Part shown: piece by piece, positions 28,768 to 38,811 of the stretch | Layout: the number at the start of each line of letters is the position of its first letter | Numbering within the stretch: position 1 is the stretch's first letter | DNA from: Bacillus sp. PAMC26568 | Lineage (GTDB): Bacteria; Bacillota; Bacilli; Bacillales; Bacillaceae | Direction of reading: 5' to 3' | NCBI RefSeq assembly: GCF_014235785.1 | Contig: NZ_CP060137.1 | Location: 2,294,001-2,358,000, forward strand | DNA: 64,000 nucleotides | Translations under genes and position numbers: made by a program | The notes under the pieces: model-generated | Database searches by the model: none | What the model saw: only the letters and a program-made list of their open reading frames with translations | Told to the model about the DNA's origin: nothing

Positions 28768-28798
28768 CTACGTCCAGCTCCGGCGACTGCGCTTTTGT
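28768..28798 (+). repeat. Fragment of a dispersed Bacillus-type repeat
   Basis: CGTCCAGCTCCGGCG followed by CTGCGCTTTTG resembles the GC-rich intergenic repeats common in Bacillus; a larger related element is at 42462-42582. Confidence 0.4.
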
Positions 28799-28846
28799 TC
28801 TAAAAACCTGCTAAACTTAAGAAAACTAGATGAAGAAGGTGTCCCT

Positions 28847-29983
28847 TTGCAGCTTGTACCTGAACTTTCAAAAAAAATCATAAATGAAGTACAGCGTGTC
28901 ATCTCAGAAGATGTAATCGTCATTAATCCAAGCGGAACGATCATTGCTTCAACAGATGAAATGAGGGTTGACTCATTTCATGAAGGTGCAGTAATAGTAA
29001 TGGAGACCAAAAAGAAGCTATACATAACAGAAGAAAAAGCTGAAAAACTTATAGGAGTGAAACCAGGCATCAACTTACCTATCTTTTTTGAACATGATGT
29101 CATTGGTGTTATTGGTATCACTGGAATTCCTTCGAATGTTGAACCTTTCGCCGAAATAATCAGAAGAATGACCGAACTCATCATCCGCGAGGCAGCGTAT
29201 ATGGAGAAAAAAGAATGGGAACAAAGAGGTCTTGAAGCATTCTTTTATGAATGGATCTACACGAATAGTATGGATCAGGCATTTATTGATCGGGGGCATA
29301 TTCTTGGAGTTAACATAACGATTCCCTATTTATGTCTTCTTTTACAAGTGGATCAAGAGTTGTCTCCAGAAGAGTATAAAAAAATTCAAACAAAACTATC
29401 AACATGGTTTGATTCAAATTTTGCATCCTATAAAAATGACTTTCTTTTACGCTGGGGCCATGGCCGTTTTATCCTTTTTAAAGACACACGCCATTCAAAA
29501 TCGTCGAAGCTAATAAAACAGGAGCTGGAAGCGCTTCGTTTGGATTTTATTACAAACTATCAAATTTCCATTTCAATCGGTGGCGGAAAATCAATTGAAA
29601 GTGTACAAAAATCGTATCAGGAGGCTGGAAAAGCTTTAAAAGTTGCTCAAAAGAGAAATCGTGTTGTTTGCTATGATGATCTGCTGCTGGATATTGTTTT
29701 AGAGGAAGTGACTGAGGAGACAAGAGAGGTCTTTTTAGACAGAGTCATTTCATCGATCCGAAATGATGCAGAATTGCTGATCACCTTAAAAACTCTCTTT
29801 TCAAATAATCATTCATTAAAGAAGACTGCCGATGGTCTACATATCCATATTAATACGCTTCATTATCGACTTAAGCAAATAAAAGATCTTACTGGTATAA
29901 ATCCTAAATGCGCTGAGGGGATTACGATGTTTTACCTTGCATTGTCTTTTTTAGATGAAGATAAACATATGAAAATTAAGTGA
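28847..29983 (+). CDS. CdaR-family (sugar diacid) transcriptional activator
   Basis: Activator of 378 residues, TTG start 28847 after GAAGGTG. Order: diacid-recognition domain (about 1-135: SEDVIVINPSGTIIAS, LPIFFEHDVIGVIGITG), a GGDEF-like middle (about 170-285: SISIGGGKSIESVQKSYQEA) and a C-terminal PucR-type helix-turn-helix (about 320-370: LKKTADGLHIHINTLHYRLK). B. subtilis and E. coli relatives respond to glycerate, glucarate or glycolate-type acids. It lies directly before glcD-glcF, which it probably activates. Confidence 0.88.
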   Translation: MQLVPELSKKIINEVQRVISEDVIVINPSGTIIASTDEMRVDSFHEGAVIVMETKKKLYITEEKAEKLIGVKPGINLPIFFEHDVIGVIGITGIPSNVEPFAEIIRRMTELIIREAAYMEKKEWEQRGLEAFFYEWIYTNSMDQAFIDRGHILGVNITIPYLCLLLQVDQELSPEEYKKIQTKLSTWFDSNFASYKNDFLLRWGHGRFILFKDTRHSKSSKLIKQELEALRLDFITNYQISISIGGGKSIESVQKSYQEAGKALKVAQKRNRVVCYDDLLLDIVLEEVTEETREVFLDRVISSIRNDAELLITLKTLFSNNHSLKKTADGLHIHINTLHYRLKQIKDLTGINPKCAEGITMFYLALSFLDEDKHMKIK

Positions 29984-29999
29984 TTTTCAAATGATATTT

Positions 30000-30013
30000 T
30001 GTATATTCATACA
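30000..30013 (+). promoter_or_regulatory. Inverted repeat TGTAT-N4-ATACA before the second glcD
   Basis: TGTATATTCATACA, 56 bases before glcD2. A TATAAT -10-like hexamer lies at 30037-30042, so the repeat sits near -35, suited to activation by the CdaR-type regulator. Confidence 0.4.
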
Positions 30014-30068
30014 TATTTTTTCTATATAAACCTCTTTATAATGAATACTATAGAGAGGGGCGTTCAAA

Positions 30069-31481
30069 ATGCTTACTGATTCCATAAAGAAACGATTGAT
30101 CAACGTCGTTGGCAGAGACTATTTTCAAGATTCGAATGAAGCGAGACTCGTATATTCATATGATGCTACGCCTAACTTTCAAGCAATGCCGGACGGAGTC
30201 ATTATGCCTCAAAATAAAGAACAAATTTCCGCGATTTTAAAAATATGCAGCGAAACAGGCGTACCGATTGTGCCGCGCGGATCAGGCACTAACTTAAGTG
30301 CAGGCACTTGTCCGACAGAAGGCGGAATCGTTCTGCTGTTTAATCACATGAATAAAATTCTTGAAATAGATGAAGAGAATTTAACAGCCACTGTACAGCC
30401 TGGCGTGATCACGCTGAATATCATTCAAGCTGTTGAGGAAAAAGGATTATTTTATCCGCCGGATCCAAGCTCAATGAAAATCTCTACAATCGGCGGAAAT
30501 ATTAATGAATGTTCTGGAGGTCTTCGTGGTCTTAAATACGGCACAACGAAGGATTATATCCTGGGCCTTGAAGTCGTTTTACCGAATGGAGACATTATTC
30601 GAACTGGCGGAAAACTTGCAAAGGATGTTGCCGGATATGACTTGACCAGTCTTTTTGTTGGTTCGGAAGGAACGCTTGGAATCGTGACAGAAGCCATTTT
30701 GAAACTGATTCCAATTCCAGAAACAAAGGAAACTCTGCTTGCTCTATTTGAAGACATGGACGCAGCAGCCAAAACGGTTTCAGCCATTATCGCAAATAGA
30801 ATCATTCCTGCTACTCTGGAATTTTTAGACCAGCCGACATGTGAGGTAGTCGAAGATTTTGCAAAGGTAGGCTTGCCGACAGATGTAAACGCTGTCTTAT
30901 TGATTGAACAAGATGGCTCGCCTGAGGTAGTTGCACGTGATATTTTAGCAATCTCCGAGATTTGCAAACAGGGAAACGCTGTTTCAGTTAAGATTGCAAA
31001 ATCAAAAGAAGAAGCAGAAGCATTGAGTACTGCTAGAAGATCCGCATTGTCTGCTCTCGCTCGAATGAAGCCGACAACCATACTTGAGGATGCAACAGTA
31101 CCGCGTTCAAAAATAAGTGAAATGGTTAACGCGATTAATCAAATCGCATTAAAATACAATTTGAAGATATGTACGTTTGGCCATGCCGGTGACGGAAATC
31201 TTCATCCAACCTGCCTGACAGATGCTCGTGATAAGGAAGAGGGGCACAGGGTGGAACTCGCCTTTGAGGAAATTTTCCAAAAAGCGATAGAACTCGGCGG
31301 CACAATTACAGGCGAGCATGGCGTAGGTGAAATGAAATCTCCATATTTGGCCATGAAAATCGGGGAAGAAGGAGTCGCAGCCATGAAAGCCATTAAATCA
31401 TCTCTTGATCCAAATGGAATCATGAATCCCGGAAAGATATTTGCAAAGGATTCAAGAAAAAGAGTGGTGATTTCATCATGA
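30069..31481 (+). CDS. glcD: FAD-linked oxidase, second GlcD
   Basis: Flavoprotein of 470 residues, glycolate/D-lactate oxidase type. Motifs: VPRGSGTNLSAGTCP, YPPDPSSMKISTIGGN, GSEGTLGIVTEA, TFGHAGDGNLHP and ITGEHGVGEMKS. The paralogue at 15262 has the same motifs but clearly different sequence. ATG 30069. Overlaps glcF2 by four bases (ATGA). No glcE accompanies it, so this pair may be a D-lactate or other hydroxy-acid dehydrogenase instead of a complete glycolate oxidase. Confidence 0.9.
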   Translation: MLTDSIKKRLINVVGRDYFQDSNEARLVYSYDATPNFQAMPDGVIMPQNKEQISAILKICSETGVPIVPRGSGTNLSAGTCPTEGGIVLLFNHMNKILEIDEENLTATVQPGVITLNIIQAVEEKGLFYPPDPSSMKISTIGGNINECSGGLRGLKYGTTKDYILGLEVVLPNGDIIRTGGKLAKDVAGYDLTSLFVGSEGTLGIVTEAILKLIPIPETKETLLALFEDMDAAAKTVSAIIANRIIPATLEFLDQPTCEVVEDFAKVGLPTDVNAVLLIEQDGSPEVVARDILAISEICKQGNAVSVKIAKSKEEAEALSTARRSALSALARMKPTTILEDATVPRSKISEMVNAINQIALKYNLKICTFGHAGDGNLHPTCLTDARDKEEGHRVELAFEEIFQKAIELGGTITGEHGVGEMKSPYLAMKIGEEGVAAMKAIKSSLDPNGIMNPGKIFAKDSRKRVVISS

Positions 31482-32800
31482 ATCAAACAACAGCAAAAGA
31501 AATTCAAACTGAATTTAAAGAGCGATTAGACTATGATGAGCTCATGAATTGCATGAGGTGCGGTTTTTGTCTGCCTTCGTGTCCAACTTACGGGCAAACC
31601 AATCAGTATGAGGCTGCATCACCAAGAGGAAGAATTGCGCTGATGAAAGGAGTTGTTGACGGATTTATCGAGCCTGATGAATCGGTCGAAAAACAATTAA
31701 ATCTTTGCCTAGGCTGCCGCGCATGTGAACCAGTCTGTCCCTCTGGTGTGAAATATGGACATTTGCTTGAAGAAGCAAGAGATATCATTCAGCAGAAAAA
31801 GAAGCACAAGTGGCCTGTCAAAGTACTTAGACATCTCGTGTTTGACCAGCTTTTCCCTCATAAAGAAAGGCTGAAAAAAGTTCATTATTTATTAGGTTTT
31901 TATCAAAAGAGCGGGATACAAAAGGCGGTTCAGAAAACGGGTGTACTGAATATTTTGCCTGGCAATTTAGCTGATATGGAAAAAATCCTGCCTGTTATAC
32001 CAGGAAAAAAGGAAATGAAAAGCCGGCCAGCTTCTTATAAAGCTGAAGGAATCTCTCTCAGAAAGGTTGCTTTTTTCACAGGCTGTTTAATGGATACGAT
32101 GTTCTTGGAAACAAACAATGCAACCATAAAGCTTTTGCAAAAGGCAGGGTGTGACGTCGTTCTTCCCCAGATGCAAGTTTGCTGTGGAGCCTTGCATGCT
32201 CACGGAGGAGAAAAGTCAGCAGCAAAGGAACTGGCAAAGCAAAACATTGCAGCATTTGAATCACTGGAAGTTGATGATATTGTTCTGAATGCCGGCGGCT
32301 GCGGTGCTTTGCTTGTTGAATATGATCACCTGCTAAAGGATGAGCCAGAGTGGAAAGAACGTGCAAAGGCATTTTCTGAAAAAGTGAAAGATTTCTCGGA
32401 AATCTTAATTCTTCTCAATTTTATGGATCAGGATTTATCGCTTCCAATGCAAATTATCACCTATCAGGACTCCTGTCACTTGCGGAATGTCATGAAAACA
32501 GCAAGTGCCCCGCGAATCCTTATGCATTCAATAGAAGGTGTCCAATTCAGAGAAATGAAAGAAGCCGATCAGTGCTGCGGATCTGCAGGCATTTACAATC
32601 TGACAGAAGAAAAAATGTCCATGCAGATTCTTGATTATAAAATGGAGCGTGTAAAAGAAACAAAGGCACATACCATTGTAACCGCAAATCCAGGCTGTCT
32701 GCTGCAAATGAAACTCGGCATTGTGAGAGAAGGGCTTGAGGAATCTACCCGTGCCATTCACCTGGCTGATTTACTGCTTGAATCGATCGGAACTGAATAA
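31478..32800 (+). CDS. glcF: Iron-sulfur subunit, second GlcF
   Basis: Electron-transfer partner of the upstream FAD protein, 440 residues. Ferredoxin motifs CMRCGFCLPSCP (about 22-33) and CLGCRACEPVCP (about 72-83); CCG domains with TGCLMD...VCCGALHAHGGE and DSCHLRN...QCCGSAGIYN. Starts inside the end of glcD2, so translation is coupled. A terminator follows at 32809. Confidence 0.9.
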   Translation: MNQTTAKEIQTEFKERLDYDELMNCMRCGFCLPSCPTYGQTNQYEAASPRGRIALMKGVVDGFIEPDESVEKQLNLCLGCRACEPVCPSGVKYGHLLEEARDIIQQKKKHKWPVKVLRHLVFDQLFPHKERLKKVHYLLGFYQKSGIQKAVQKTGVLNILPGNLADMEKILPVIPGKKEMKSRPASYKAEGISLRKVAFFTGCLMDTMFLETNNATIKLLQKAGCDVVLPQMQVCCGALHAHGGEKSAAKELAKQNIAAFESLEVDDIVLNAGGCGALLVEYDHLLKDEPEWKERAKAFSEKVKDFSEILILLNFMDQDLSLPMQIITYQDSCHLRNVMKTASAPRILMHSIEGVQFREMKEADQCCGSAGIYNLTEEKMSMQILDYKMERVKETKAHTIVTANPGCLLQMKLGIVREGLEESTRAIHLADLLLESIGTE

Positions 32801-32808
32801 TGAAGGAA

Positions 32809-32842
32809 AGAGGTTCTATACATCCCTTATAGAACCTTTTTG
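32809..32842 (+). terminator. Terminator between glcF2 and lutA
   Basis: AGGTTCTATA pairs with TATAGAACCT, then TTTTT. It separates the glc pair from lutABC, and a TATAAT (32867-32872) after it may serve the lut operon. Confidence 0.85.
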
Positions 32843-32907
32843 AAATATCCGAATTTTCAAATAGTGTATAATAAAGAAATAAACTTAAAAGAATAGGAGG
32901 AGTTTTT

Positions 32908-33630
32908 TTGAAAGTGTCCTTGTTCATTACATGTTTAGCAGATGTATTCTATTCAAATGTCGGTAAAAGCACGGTTGAATTGCTTGAAAAGCTTGGCTGT
33001 GAGGTTGATTTTCCAAAAAACCAGACATGCTGCGGCCAGCCTGCCTATAATAGCGGGTATCATAAGGAAACGAGAGAAGTGGCAAAGCATATGATCAAAG
33101 CTTTTGAACAATCAGATTTTGTAGTCGGTCCTTCTGGTTCTTGCATAGCGATGCTTCATGAATATGAGGAACTTTTTGCATCAGATCCTGTTTGGAAGAT
33201 GAGAGCAAGGCAGCTGTCTGAAAAATCATATGAGCTGACACAATTTTTAGTAGATGTATTAAAAGTAGAAAATGTAAATGCCAGCCTGACTGCTCATGCA
33301 ACTTATCATAAATCCTGTCACATGACACGACTTCTTGGAGTGAAGGATGCACCGGAAAAACTTCTACAAAATGTAAGCGGTTTAACTACAACATCATTGC
33401 CTAATAGTCATGATTGCTGCGGATTTGGAGGAACTTTTTCCGTTAAAATGGTTCCCATTTCTGAGCAAATGGTCGATGAAAAGGTCAAGCATATTCAAGA
33501 TACAGAGGCAGGACTATTAATAGGTTCGGATTGCGGCTGTTTAATGAATATTGGAGGCAGAATCAATCGCAAAGGAATCCCAATAAAAGTCATGCACATA
33601 GCTGAAGTGCTGAATAGCGAGGTGAAATAA
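32908..33630 (+). CDS. lutA: L-lactate utilization protein LutA
   Basis: Iron-sulfur subunit of the cytoplasmic L-lactate oxidation complex LutABC, 240 residues, TTG start after TAGGAGGAG. Two CCG domains: [15 protein letters not shown] and [14 protein letters not shown], plus [10 protein letters not shown]. Two bases before lutB. In B. subtilis the complex converts L-lactate to pyruvate. Confidence 0.93.
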   Translation: MKVSLFITCLADVFYSNVGKSTVELLEKLGCEVDFPKNQTCCGQPAYNSGYHKETREVAKHMIKAFEQSDFVVGPSGSCIAMLHEYEELFASDPVWKMRARQLSEKSYELTQFLVDVLKVENVNASLTAHATYHKSCHMTRLLGVKDAPEKLLQNVSGLTTTSLPNSHDCCGFGGTFSVKMVPISEQMVDEKVKHIQDTEAGLLIGSDCGCLMNIGGRINRKGIPIKVMHIAEVLNSEVK

Positions 33631-33631
33631 A

Positions 33632-35065
33632 ATGCCGATGAAAATTGGAAACGAGGCATTTTTTGATCGAGTAGAAAAAGGTGTGAATAACGCTTTTATG
33701 AGAAATGCGGTTGCCTCTGCACAGGAGAGAATGCAGGGAAGGCGTCTTCAAGCAACTGAAGAGCTCGGGAACTGGGAAGAGTGGCGTAAGCTTGGGGAAG
33801 AAATCAGAACACACACGATGGTAAACTTGGATTACTATTTAGAACAATTAAGCGAGAATGTAGTAAAGCGTGGCGGTCATGTCTTTTTTGCAGCAACAAA
33901 AGAAGATGCCAATAAGTACATAACAGATATTGCGGTTTTGAAACAAGCGAAAAAGGTTGTTAAATCAAAGTCGATGGTAACAGAAGAAATCCATTTAAAT
34001 GACGCTTTGGAAAAAGCAGGCTGTGAAGTGATTGAAACCGACCTCGGAGAATACATTCTTCAGCTTGATGACCATGATCCACCTTCACATATTGTTGTTC
34101 CTGCACTTCATAAAAATAAAGAGCAAATACGTGACACTTTTAAAGAAAAAAGAGGCTATGAAAAGACCGAAATGCCCGAAGAACTTGCCTTATTTGCACG
34201 AGAGCAGCTTCGCAAGGATTTTCTCAGTGCAGATCTTGGCATTACCGGATGCAATTTTGCAGTTGCAGAGTCAGGCTCTATAAGTTTAGTTACAAATGAA
34301 GGCAATGCAGGGCTCGTGACCGCTCTGCCAAAAACTCAAATAACCGTAATGGGAATGGAACGGATTGTTCCCACTTGGGAAGAGCTTGATGTGTTAGTGA
34401 GTTTGCTTTGCAGAAGCGCAGTCGGTCAAAAATTAACGAGCTATATTACTGGATTAACAGGTCCAAGAGACAACGGAGATGCAGATGGACCTGAAGAATT
34501 TCATTTAGTTATCGTTGATAACGGCCGTTCAAATATATTAGGCACTGAATTTCAGAGTGCGCTTCATTGCATTCGCTGTGCAGCATGTGTAAATGTATGT
34601 CCAGTTTACCGTCATATTGGAGGTCATTCCTACGGATCGATTTATGCAGGTCCAATTGGCGCCGTGCTCTCGCCGCTGCTTGGAGGTTATGAAGATTACA
34701 AAGAACTTCCATATGCATCTTCCCTTTGTGCAGCTTGCACCGATGCATGTCCTGTTAAGATTCCTCTCCATGAACTCCTGATCAAACACCGCAGAAAAAT
34801 CGTTGAGGATGAAGGCAAATCATCTTTCGGGGAAAAACTGGCAATGAAAGGCTATCAATTGGCTGCAAGTTCACCAAATCTGTATGGCGCTGGAACAAAA
34901 TCAGCATCAACGGTCATGTCGCCATTTACAAGTGCCGGCAGCATCAAAAAAGGACCTGGACCGATCAAGCCATGGACAGATGTCCGAGATTTTCCCGCAC
35001 CAAGCAAAGAAAGATTCAGAGATTGGATGAAGCAAAGGGAGGAGAATGGGCATGGAAAGAGGTAA
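33632..35065 (+). CDS. lutB: L-lactate utilization iron-sulfur protein LutB
   Basis: Electron-transfer subunit of LutABC, 477 residues, usual length. N-terminal LUD domain ([15 protein letters not shown]) and two 4Fe-4S motifs, [12 protein letters not shown] (about 313-324) and [13 protein letters not shown] (about 363-375). ATG 33632. Overlaps lutC by 14 bases. Confidence 0.94.
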   Translation: MPMKIGNEAFFDRVEKGVNNAFMRNAVASAQERMQGRRLQATEELGNWEEWRKLGEEIRTHTMVNLDYYLEQLSENVVKRGGHVFFAATKEDANKYITDIAVLKQAKKVVKSKSMVTEEIHLNDALEKAGCEVIETDLGEYILQLDDHDPPSHIVVPALHKNKEQIRDTFKEKRGYEKTEMPEELALFAREQLRKDFLSADLGITGCNFAVAESGSISLVTNEGNAGLVTALPKTQITVMGMERIVPTWEELDVLVSLLCRSAVGQKLTSYITGLTGPRDNGDADGPEEFHLVIVDNGRSNILGTEFQSALHCIRCAACVNVCPVYRHIGGHSYGSIYAGPIGAVLSPLLGGYEDYKELPYASSLCAACTDACPVKIPLHELLIKHRRKIVEDEGKSSFGEKLAMKGYQLAASSPNLYGAGTKSASTVMSPFTSAGSIKKGPGPIKPWTDVRDFPAPSKERFRDWMKQREENGHGKR

Positions 35066-35771
35066 AATTCATAACCGCGAACCCTTCCTTGAAACAGTTG
35101 CAGCAAAACTTGGCAGAAATAGAAGAAAGTCGATTGCAAAACCAGTATGGTCAATCGCTCCTCAATGGGGCGTTCTAAAAGATGCAAATCCTGATCAGCT
35201 AGTAGAGGTGCTGAAAAAACAATGTCGGTTAATCCATACTCAGTTTATTGAAACATCAGCCGAGGAACTTTCTGATAAGATTCGTCATGTTTTTAGCGAA
35301 TATGAAGTTAATTCAGCAGTCATTCCTAATGATGAGCGTTTTCGCGAATTTGGACTTCATGATGAAATAGATATAGCTTGGCCTATGGAAGGAATTGATG
35401 TTCATAAATGGGATCCTGCGCTTAAAGAAAAAAATATTACAGCATCTGAAAAAGCGGATATAGGAATTACATTCAGTGACATTACTCTTGCTGAATCAGG
35501 TACTGTTGTCCTGTTCAGTGATGAAAACAAAGGGAGATCCATAAGTCTGCTTCCGAAAACCTATCTTTGCATCATCTCAAAAAGTTCAATTGTCCCTAGG
35601 CTAACTCAAGCGGCCGAACAAATTAGCTCTCACATTCAAAGGGGAAAACATCTATCTTCATGTGTTGACTTTATTACAGGGCCAAGCAATAGTGCAGATA
35701 TTGAACTTAATCTTATTGTTGGTGTCCATGGACCGATTAAAGCAACATATATTGTTGTTCATGATAAATAG
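35052..35771 (+). CDS. lutC: L-lactate utilization protein LutC
   Basis: Third subunit of the LutABC complex, 239 residues, LUD domain with [19 protein letters not shown] and a closing [23 protein letters not shown] 35046 is one base after GGAGGAG, so ATG 35052 is chosen. No LutR-like repressor gene is adjacent. Confidence 0.93.
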   Translation: MERGKIHNREPFLETVAAKLGRNRRKSIAKPVWSIAPQWGVLKDANPDQLVEVLKKQCRLIHTQFIETSAEELSDKIRHVFSEYEVNSAVIPNDERFREFGLHDEIDIAWPMEGIDVHKWDPALKEKNITASEKADIGITFSDITLAESGTVVLFSDENKGRSISLLPKTYLCIISKSSIVPRLTQAAEQISSHIQRGKHLSSCVDFITGPSNSADIELNLIVGVHGPIKATYIVVHDK

Positions 35772-35778
35772 AACTTAT

Positions 35779-35817
35779 AAAAACCCCGTCTGCCATAATA
35801 GCAGCCGGGGTTTTATA
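35779..35817 (+). terminator. Bidirectional terminator between lutC and the NRAMP gene
   Basis: AAAACCCCG-T-CTGC pairs with GCAG-C-CGGGGTTTT; A-run and T-run on both sides serve the two convergent operons. Confidence 0.9.
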
Positions 35818-35818
35818 C

Positions 35819-37009
35819 TTATTCGAATAATTTCGGAATTCCATTAATAAGCGAGTATCCGCCCATAAGTGCCATGGCTACGACGATCAATGCGCCAAAT
35901 ATAGTTAACCATACAGGATGCTTATAATCACCGACAATTTTCTTTTTATGTGCAGCAATCAGCATTACTCCAAGGGCAATCGGTAAAATTAATCCATTGA
36001 GCGAACCTACCAGAATAAGAATTTTAACAGGTTCACCTACTATAGCAAATATAAAGGTTGAAACTGCAATAAATCCCACAATAAACCATTTGTGATATTT
36101 CTCAATGATTGGATTGAAGGTTCTTATGAATGAAACAGATGTATAAGCAGCACCAACTACAGAGGTCACAGCAGCTGCCCACATAATAATTCCGAACATT
36201 TTGTATCCGACATTTCCTGCAGCGTGCTTAAATACAGAAGCCGGGGGATTGGCAGGATCTAAAGTCAACCCTTGAGCAACAATACCTAAAGCAGCTAAGA
36301 ATAAAAATATGCGCATGATGGATGCAATGCCAATTGCAGAAATGGAGCTTTTTGTAACTTGAGGCAGGGCTGCTTGTCCCTTAATGCCTGCTTCAAGCAA
36401 TCGGTGTCCTCCTGCAAATGTGATATATCCTCCAACCGTTCCTCCTACAAGAGTGACAATCGCAAGATAATCAATGGTGTCAGGCATAACTGTTTTTATT
36501 GCTGCTTCAGCATAGGGGGGCTGGGCCGAAACCATGACGTAAATGGTAAGGGCGATCATGACAAATCCCATTACTTGTGCAAAACGGTCCATCACTTTAC
36601 CGGCTTCTTTTACAAGAAAGATACCAATTGCGACGATTCCGCTTAGAATGGCTCCTGTTTGAGAGGACATCCCGAACATAACATTTGTGCCAAGTCCAGC
36701 TCCGCCGATATTTCCTATATTAAATGCTAATCCCCCAAGTACGATTAGGATAGAGATGAAAAAACCAAGTCCAGGTAAGACAGCATTCGCTATATCCTGT
36801 GCTGGTTTTTCGGCTACTGCAATGATGCGCCATATGTTTAGCTGCGCACCAAGATCAATTATGACAGACATTAAGATGACAAACCCGAAACTCGCAGCAA
36901 GCAGCTGTGTAAAATGAGTTGTTTGAGTTAAAAATCCAGGTCCAATGGCTGATGTCGCCATTAAAAATGCTGCTCCCATCAGGAGACTAAGGTTTGATTG
37001 TTTTTTCAT
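35819..37009 (-). CDS. NRAMP-fold transporter (YcsG-like) lacking the metal-binding motif
   Basis: Membrane protein of 396 residues with about 11 helices, SLC11-related. The conserved opening AIGPGFLTQTT is there, but the following D-P-G-N of true metal transporters is absent (THFTQL at that place), so Mn/Fe transport is doubtful. It is the last gene of the pxpBCA operon, as ycsG is in B. subtilis, 18 bases after pxpA. Import of 5-oxoproline or a related compound is a reasonable inference. Ribosome site CAGGAGG precedes the ATG. Confidence 0.83.
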   Translation of the reverse strand: MKKQSNLSLLMGAAFLMATSAIGPGFLTQTTHFTQLLAASFGFVILMSVIIDLGAQLNIWRIIAVAEKPAQDIANAVLPGLGFFISILIVLGGLAFNIGNIGGAGLGTNVMFGMSSQTGAILSGIVAIGIFLVKEAGKVMDRFAQVMGFVMIALTIYVMVSAQPPYAEAAIKTVMPDTIDYLAIVTLVGGTVGGYITFAGGHRLLEAGIKGQAALPQVTKSSISAIGIASIMRIFLFLAALGIVAQGLTLDPANPPASVFKHAAGNVGYKMFGIIMWAAAVTSVVGAAYTSVSFIRTFNPIIEKYHKWFIVGFIAVSTFIFAIVGEPVKILILVGSLNGLILPIALGVMLIAAHKKKIVGDYKHPVWLTIFGALIVVAMALMGGYSLINGIPKLFE

Positions 37010-37027
37010 GATGATTTCCTCCTGAAT

Positions 37028-37801
37028 TTATGAATCAATATGACCACTAATTTTGCGAATCTTGATTCCTGCATCCTTCAGTGCACCTGATATGTATTTT
37101 GCAAACTCGAGGGCATGTGCGCCGTCACCATGGATACATATTGTATCTGCATTAATTAAAATGTCTTTGCCAGACAAAGCGGTTACTTTACTTTCTTTAA
37201 CCATTCGTATCACCTGGCTGACTGCTGTTTCATGATTATCAATAATTGCTCCGCGTTCGCGTCTCGAAGTTAAGGTGCCATTTTCCTGATAGGTTCTGTC
37301 AGAAAAGACCTCGTTCGCTGTTTTTAATCCGATTCGATTACCGGCTTTAATTAGCTCACTCCCAGCGAGGCCAAAAAGAATCAGATTTCCATCTACTTTA
37401 TAGACAGCCTCTGCAATTGCTTCTGAAAATTCATGATTCACAGAAGCCATATTATAGAGAGCACCGTGAGGTTTAACATGCTGAAGGGATCCGCCTTCTG
37501 AAGCAGCAAAGGAGGATAATGCTCCAATTTGATAAACAATCAGGTCATACACTTCAGAAGGCGTAAGTTCTATGTTGCGTCTTCCAAACCCAGCCAGGTC
37601 ATTAAAACCAGGATGAACCCCGATTCCTACGTTTTTCTCGATTGCAAGCTTAACAGTCTTCCTCATCGTAGTCGGGTCTCCAGCATGAAAGCCGCAAGCG
37701 ATATTAGCAGATGATACATAATTCAAGATCTCTTCATCATTGCCCATTTGATAGGCGCCAAAGCTTTCTCCCATATCACAATTTAAGTCAATCAAATGCA
37801 T
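37028..37801 (-). CDS. pxpA: 5-oxoprolinase subunit A (LamB/YcsF)
   Basis: Subunit A of the ATP-dependent 5-oxoprolinase PxpABC, which opens pyroglutamate to glutamate in the cytoplasm; 257 residues. Motifs [13 protein letters not shown] (about 5-17), [11 protein letters not shown] (about 33-43) and VKPHGALYN (about 104-112) are intact. Sits between pxpC and the transporter. GGGAGATGA precedes the ATG at 37801. Confidence 0.94.
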   Translation of the reverse strand: MHLIDLNCDMGESFGAYQMGNDEEILNYVSSANIACGFHAGDPTTMRKTVKLAIEKNVGIGVHPGFNDLAGFGRRNIELTPSEVYDLIVYQIGALSSFAASEGGSLQHVKPHGALYNMASVNHEFSEAIAEAVYKVDGNLILFGLAGSELIKAGNRIGLKTANEVFSDRTYQENGTLTSRRERGAIIDNHETAVSQVIRMVKESKVTALSGKDILINADTICIHGDGAHALEFAKYISGALKDAGIKIRKISGHIDS

Positions 37802-37815
37802 GAAATATCATCTCC

Positions 37816-38811
37816 CTAACTAGTTTTCAGCAGCAATCCCTGTTTTAATTGCTGGATTTTCTTTTCTCTATTTAAATAAAGCTGCTGTGCTTCATCTAAA
37901 GAAATCTCGATAAATTGTACGCTTTCCCCAGGTTTTAATTGAGAAATGAAAGGCAGATCTATTGAGGCGATTTGAGCAATTTTTGGATATCCTCCTGTCG
38001 TTTGACGGTCTGCAAGCAAGACGATAGGATTGCCTTCGGAAGGGACTTGAATCGTGCCGAAACTAACCGCTTCTGAAATCATCTCTTGCTCTTTATCAAG
38101 TTTTAATACTGGCCCTTTCATTCGATATCCCATTCTGTCTGATTGAGGCGTAATTTCAAACCTTTCAGTAAAGAAATTCGCTTTGCTTTCCTCTGAAAAA
38201 TCATCGAATTGTCTGCCTTTTATTACGCGTATGTTCCGTTCCTGCTGTTGAAAAGGAAAAAACTCAGATGACACAGACCAATCTATTTCTGAAAGAGAGA
38301 GTGATGGATTATAAGCTTCAAGCTGTTTCTTTGCTTGTAATGACATTTCCCCAATTGATAGTATGTCCCCATTTTTTAATGCCCTTCCATTAAATCCGCC
38401 GATGCCTGCCCGTAAATAGGTTGACTTGCTTCCCATTACTTCAGGAACATCAAAACCTCCAGCAACAGCTACATATGCTCTGCACCCCAGCTTTGCTGAG
38501 CTGAATGTAAGGATACTGCCTTTCTTTACAATGATAGGGCGCCGCATACGAATGGGCTGATCGTTTAGGACAGGGGACATATCGCCTCCGCAAATCGAAA
38601 TGAGCGAATCTTTTTGAAATTCAAAGTGAGCCCCAAGCAAAGTCATTTCAATCGCCGCTTCATGTTCATGATTTCCGACAAGCATGTTGGCAATTCTGAG
38701 TGAGAGCGTATCCATAGCTCCGCTTGCAATCACACCGTATTGCTGTGAACCGTATCTTCCAGAATCTTGAATGGTGGATAAGAGGCCGGATTTTTTTACT
38801 GTAATGGTCAC
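37816..38811 (-). CDS. pxpC: 5-oxoprolinase subunit C (KipA-like)
   Basis: Biotin-dependent-carboxyltransferase-like subunit of PxpABC, 331 residues, GTG start at 38811 overlapping the stop of pxpB by four bases. Seen: LLSTIQDSGRYGSQQYGV, DRMGYRMKGP and LLADRQTTGGYPKIAQI. In B. subtilis KipA also counters the KipI kinase inhibitor; the enzyme role is now the accepted main one. Confidence 0.92.
   Translation of the reverse strand: MTITVKKSGLLSTIQDSGRYGSQQYGVIASGAMDTLSLRIANMLVGNHEHEAAIEMTLLGAHFEFQKDSLISICGGDMSPVLNDQPIRMRRPIIVKKGSILTFSSAKLGCRAYVAVAGGFDVPEVMGSKSTYLRAGIGGFNGRALKNGDILSIGEMSLQAKKQLEAYNPSLSLSEIDWSVSSEFFPFQQQERNIRVIKGRQFDDFSEESKANFFTERFEITPQSDRMGYRMKGPVLKLDKEQEMISEAVSFGTIQVPSEGNPIVLLADRQTTGGYPKIAQIASIDLPFISQLKPGESVQFIEISLDEAQQLYLNREKKIQQLKQGLLLKTS

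Noticed and set aside
30554..31081. 175-residue open frame on the minus strand
   Set aside because: Lies wholly inside the well-supported glcD2 gene and has low-complexity content; a shadow frame.
32843..32907. LutR operator before lutA
   Set aside because: No TCATC-type palindrome was seen; only a TATAAT hexamer.
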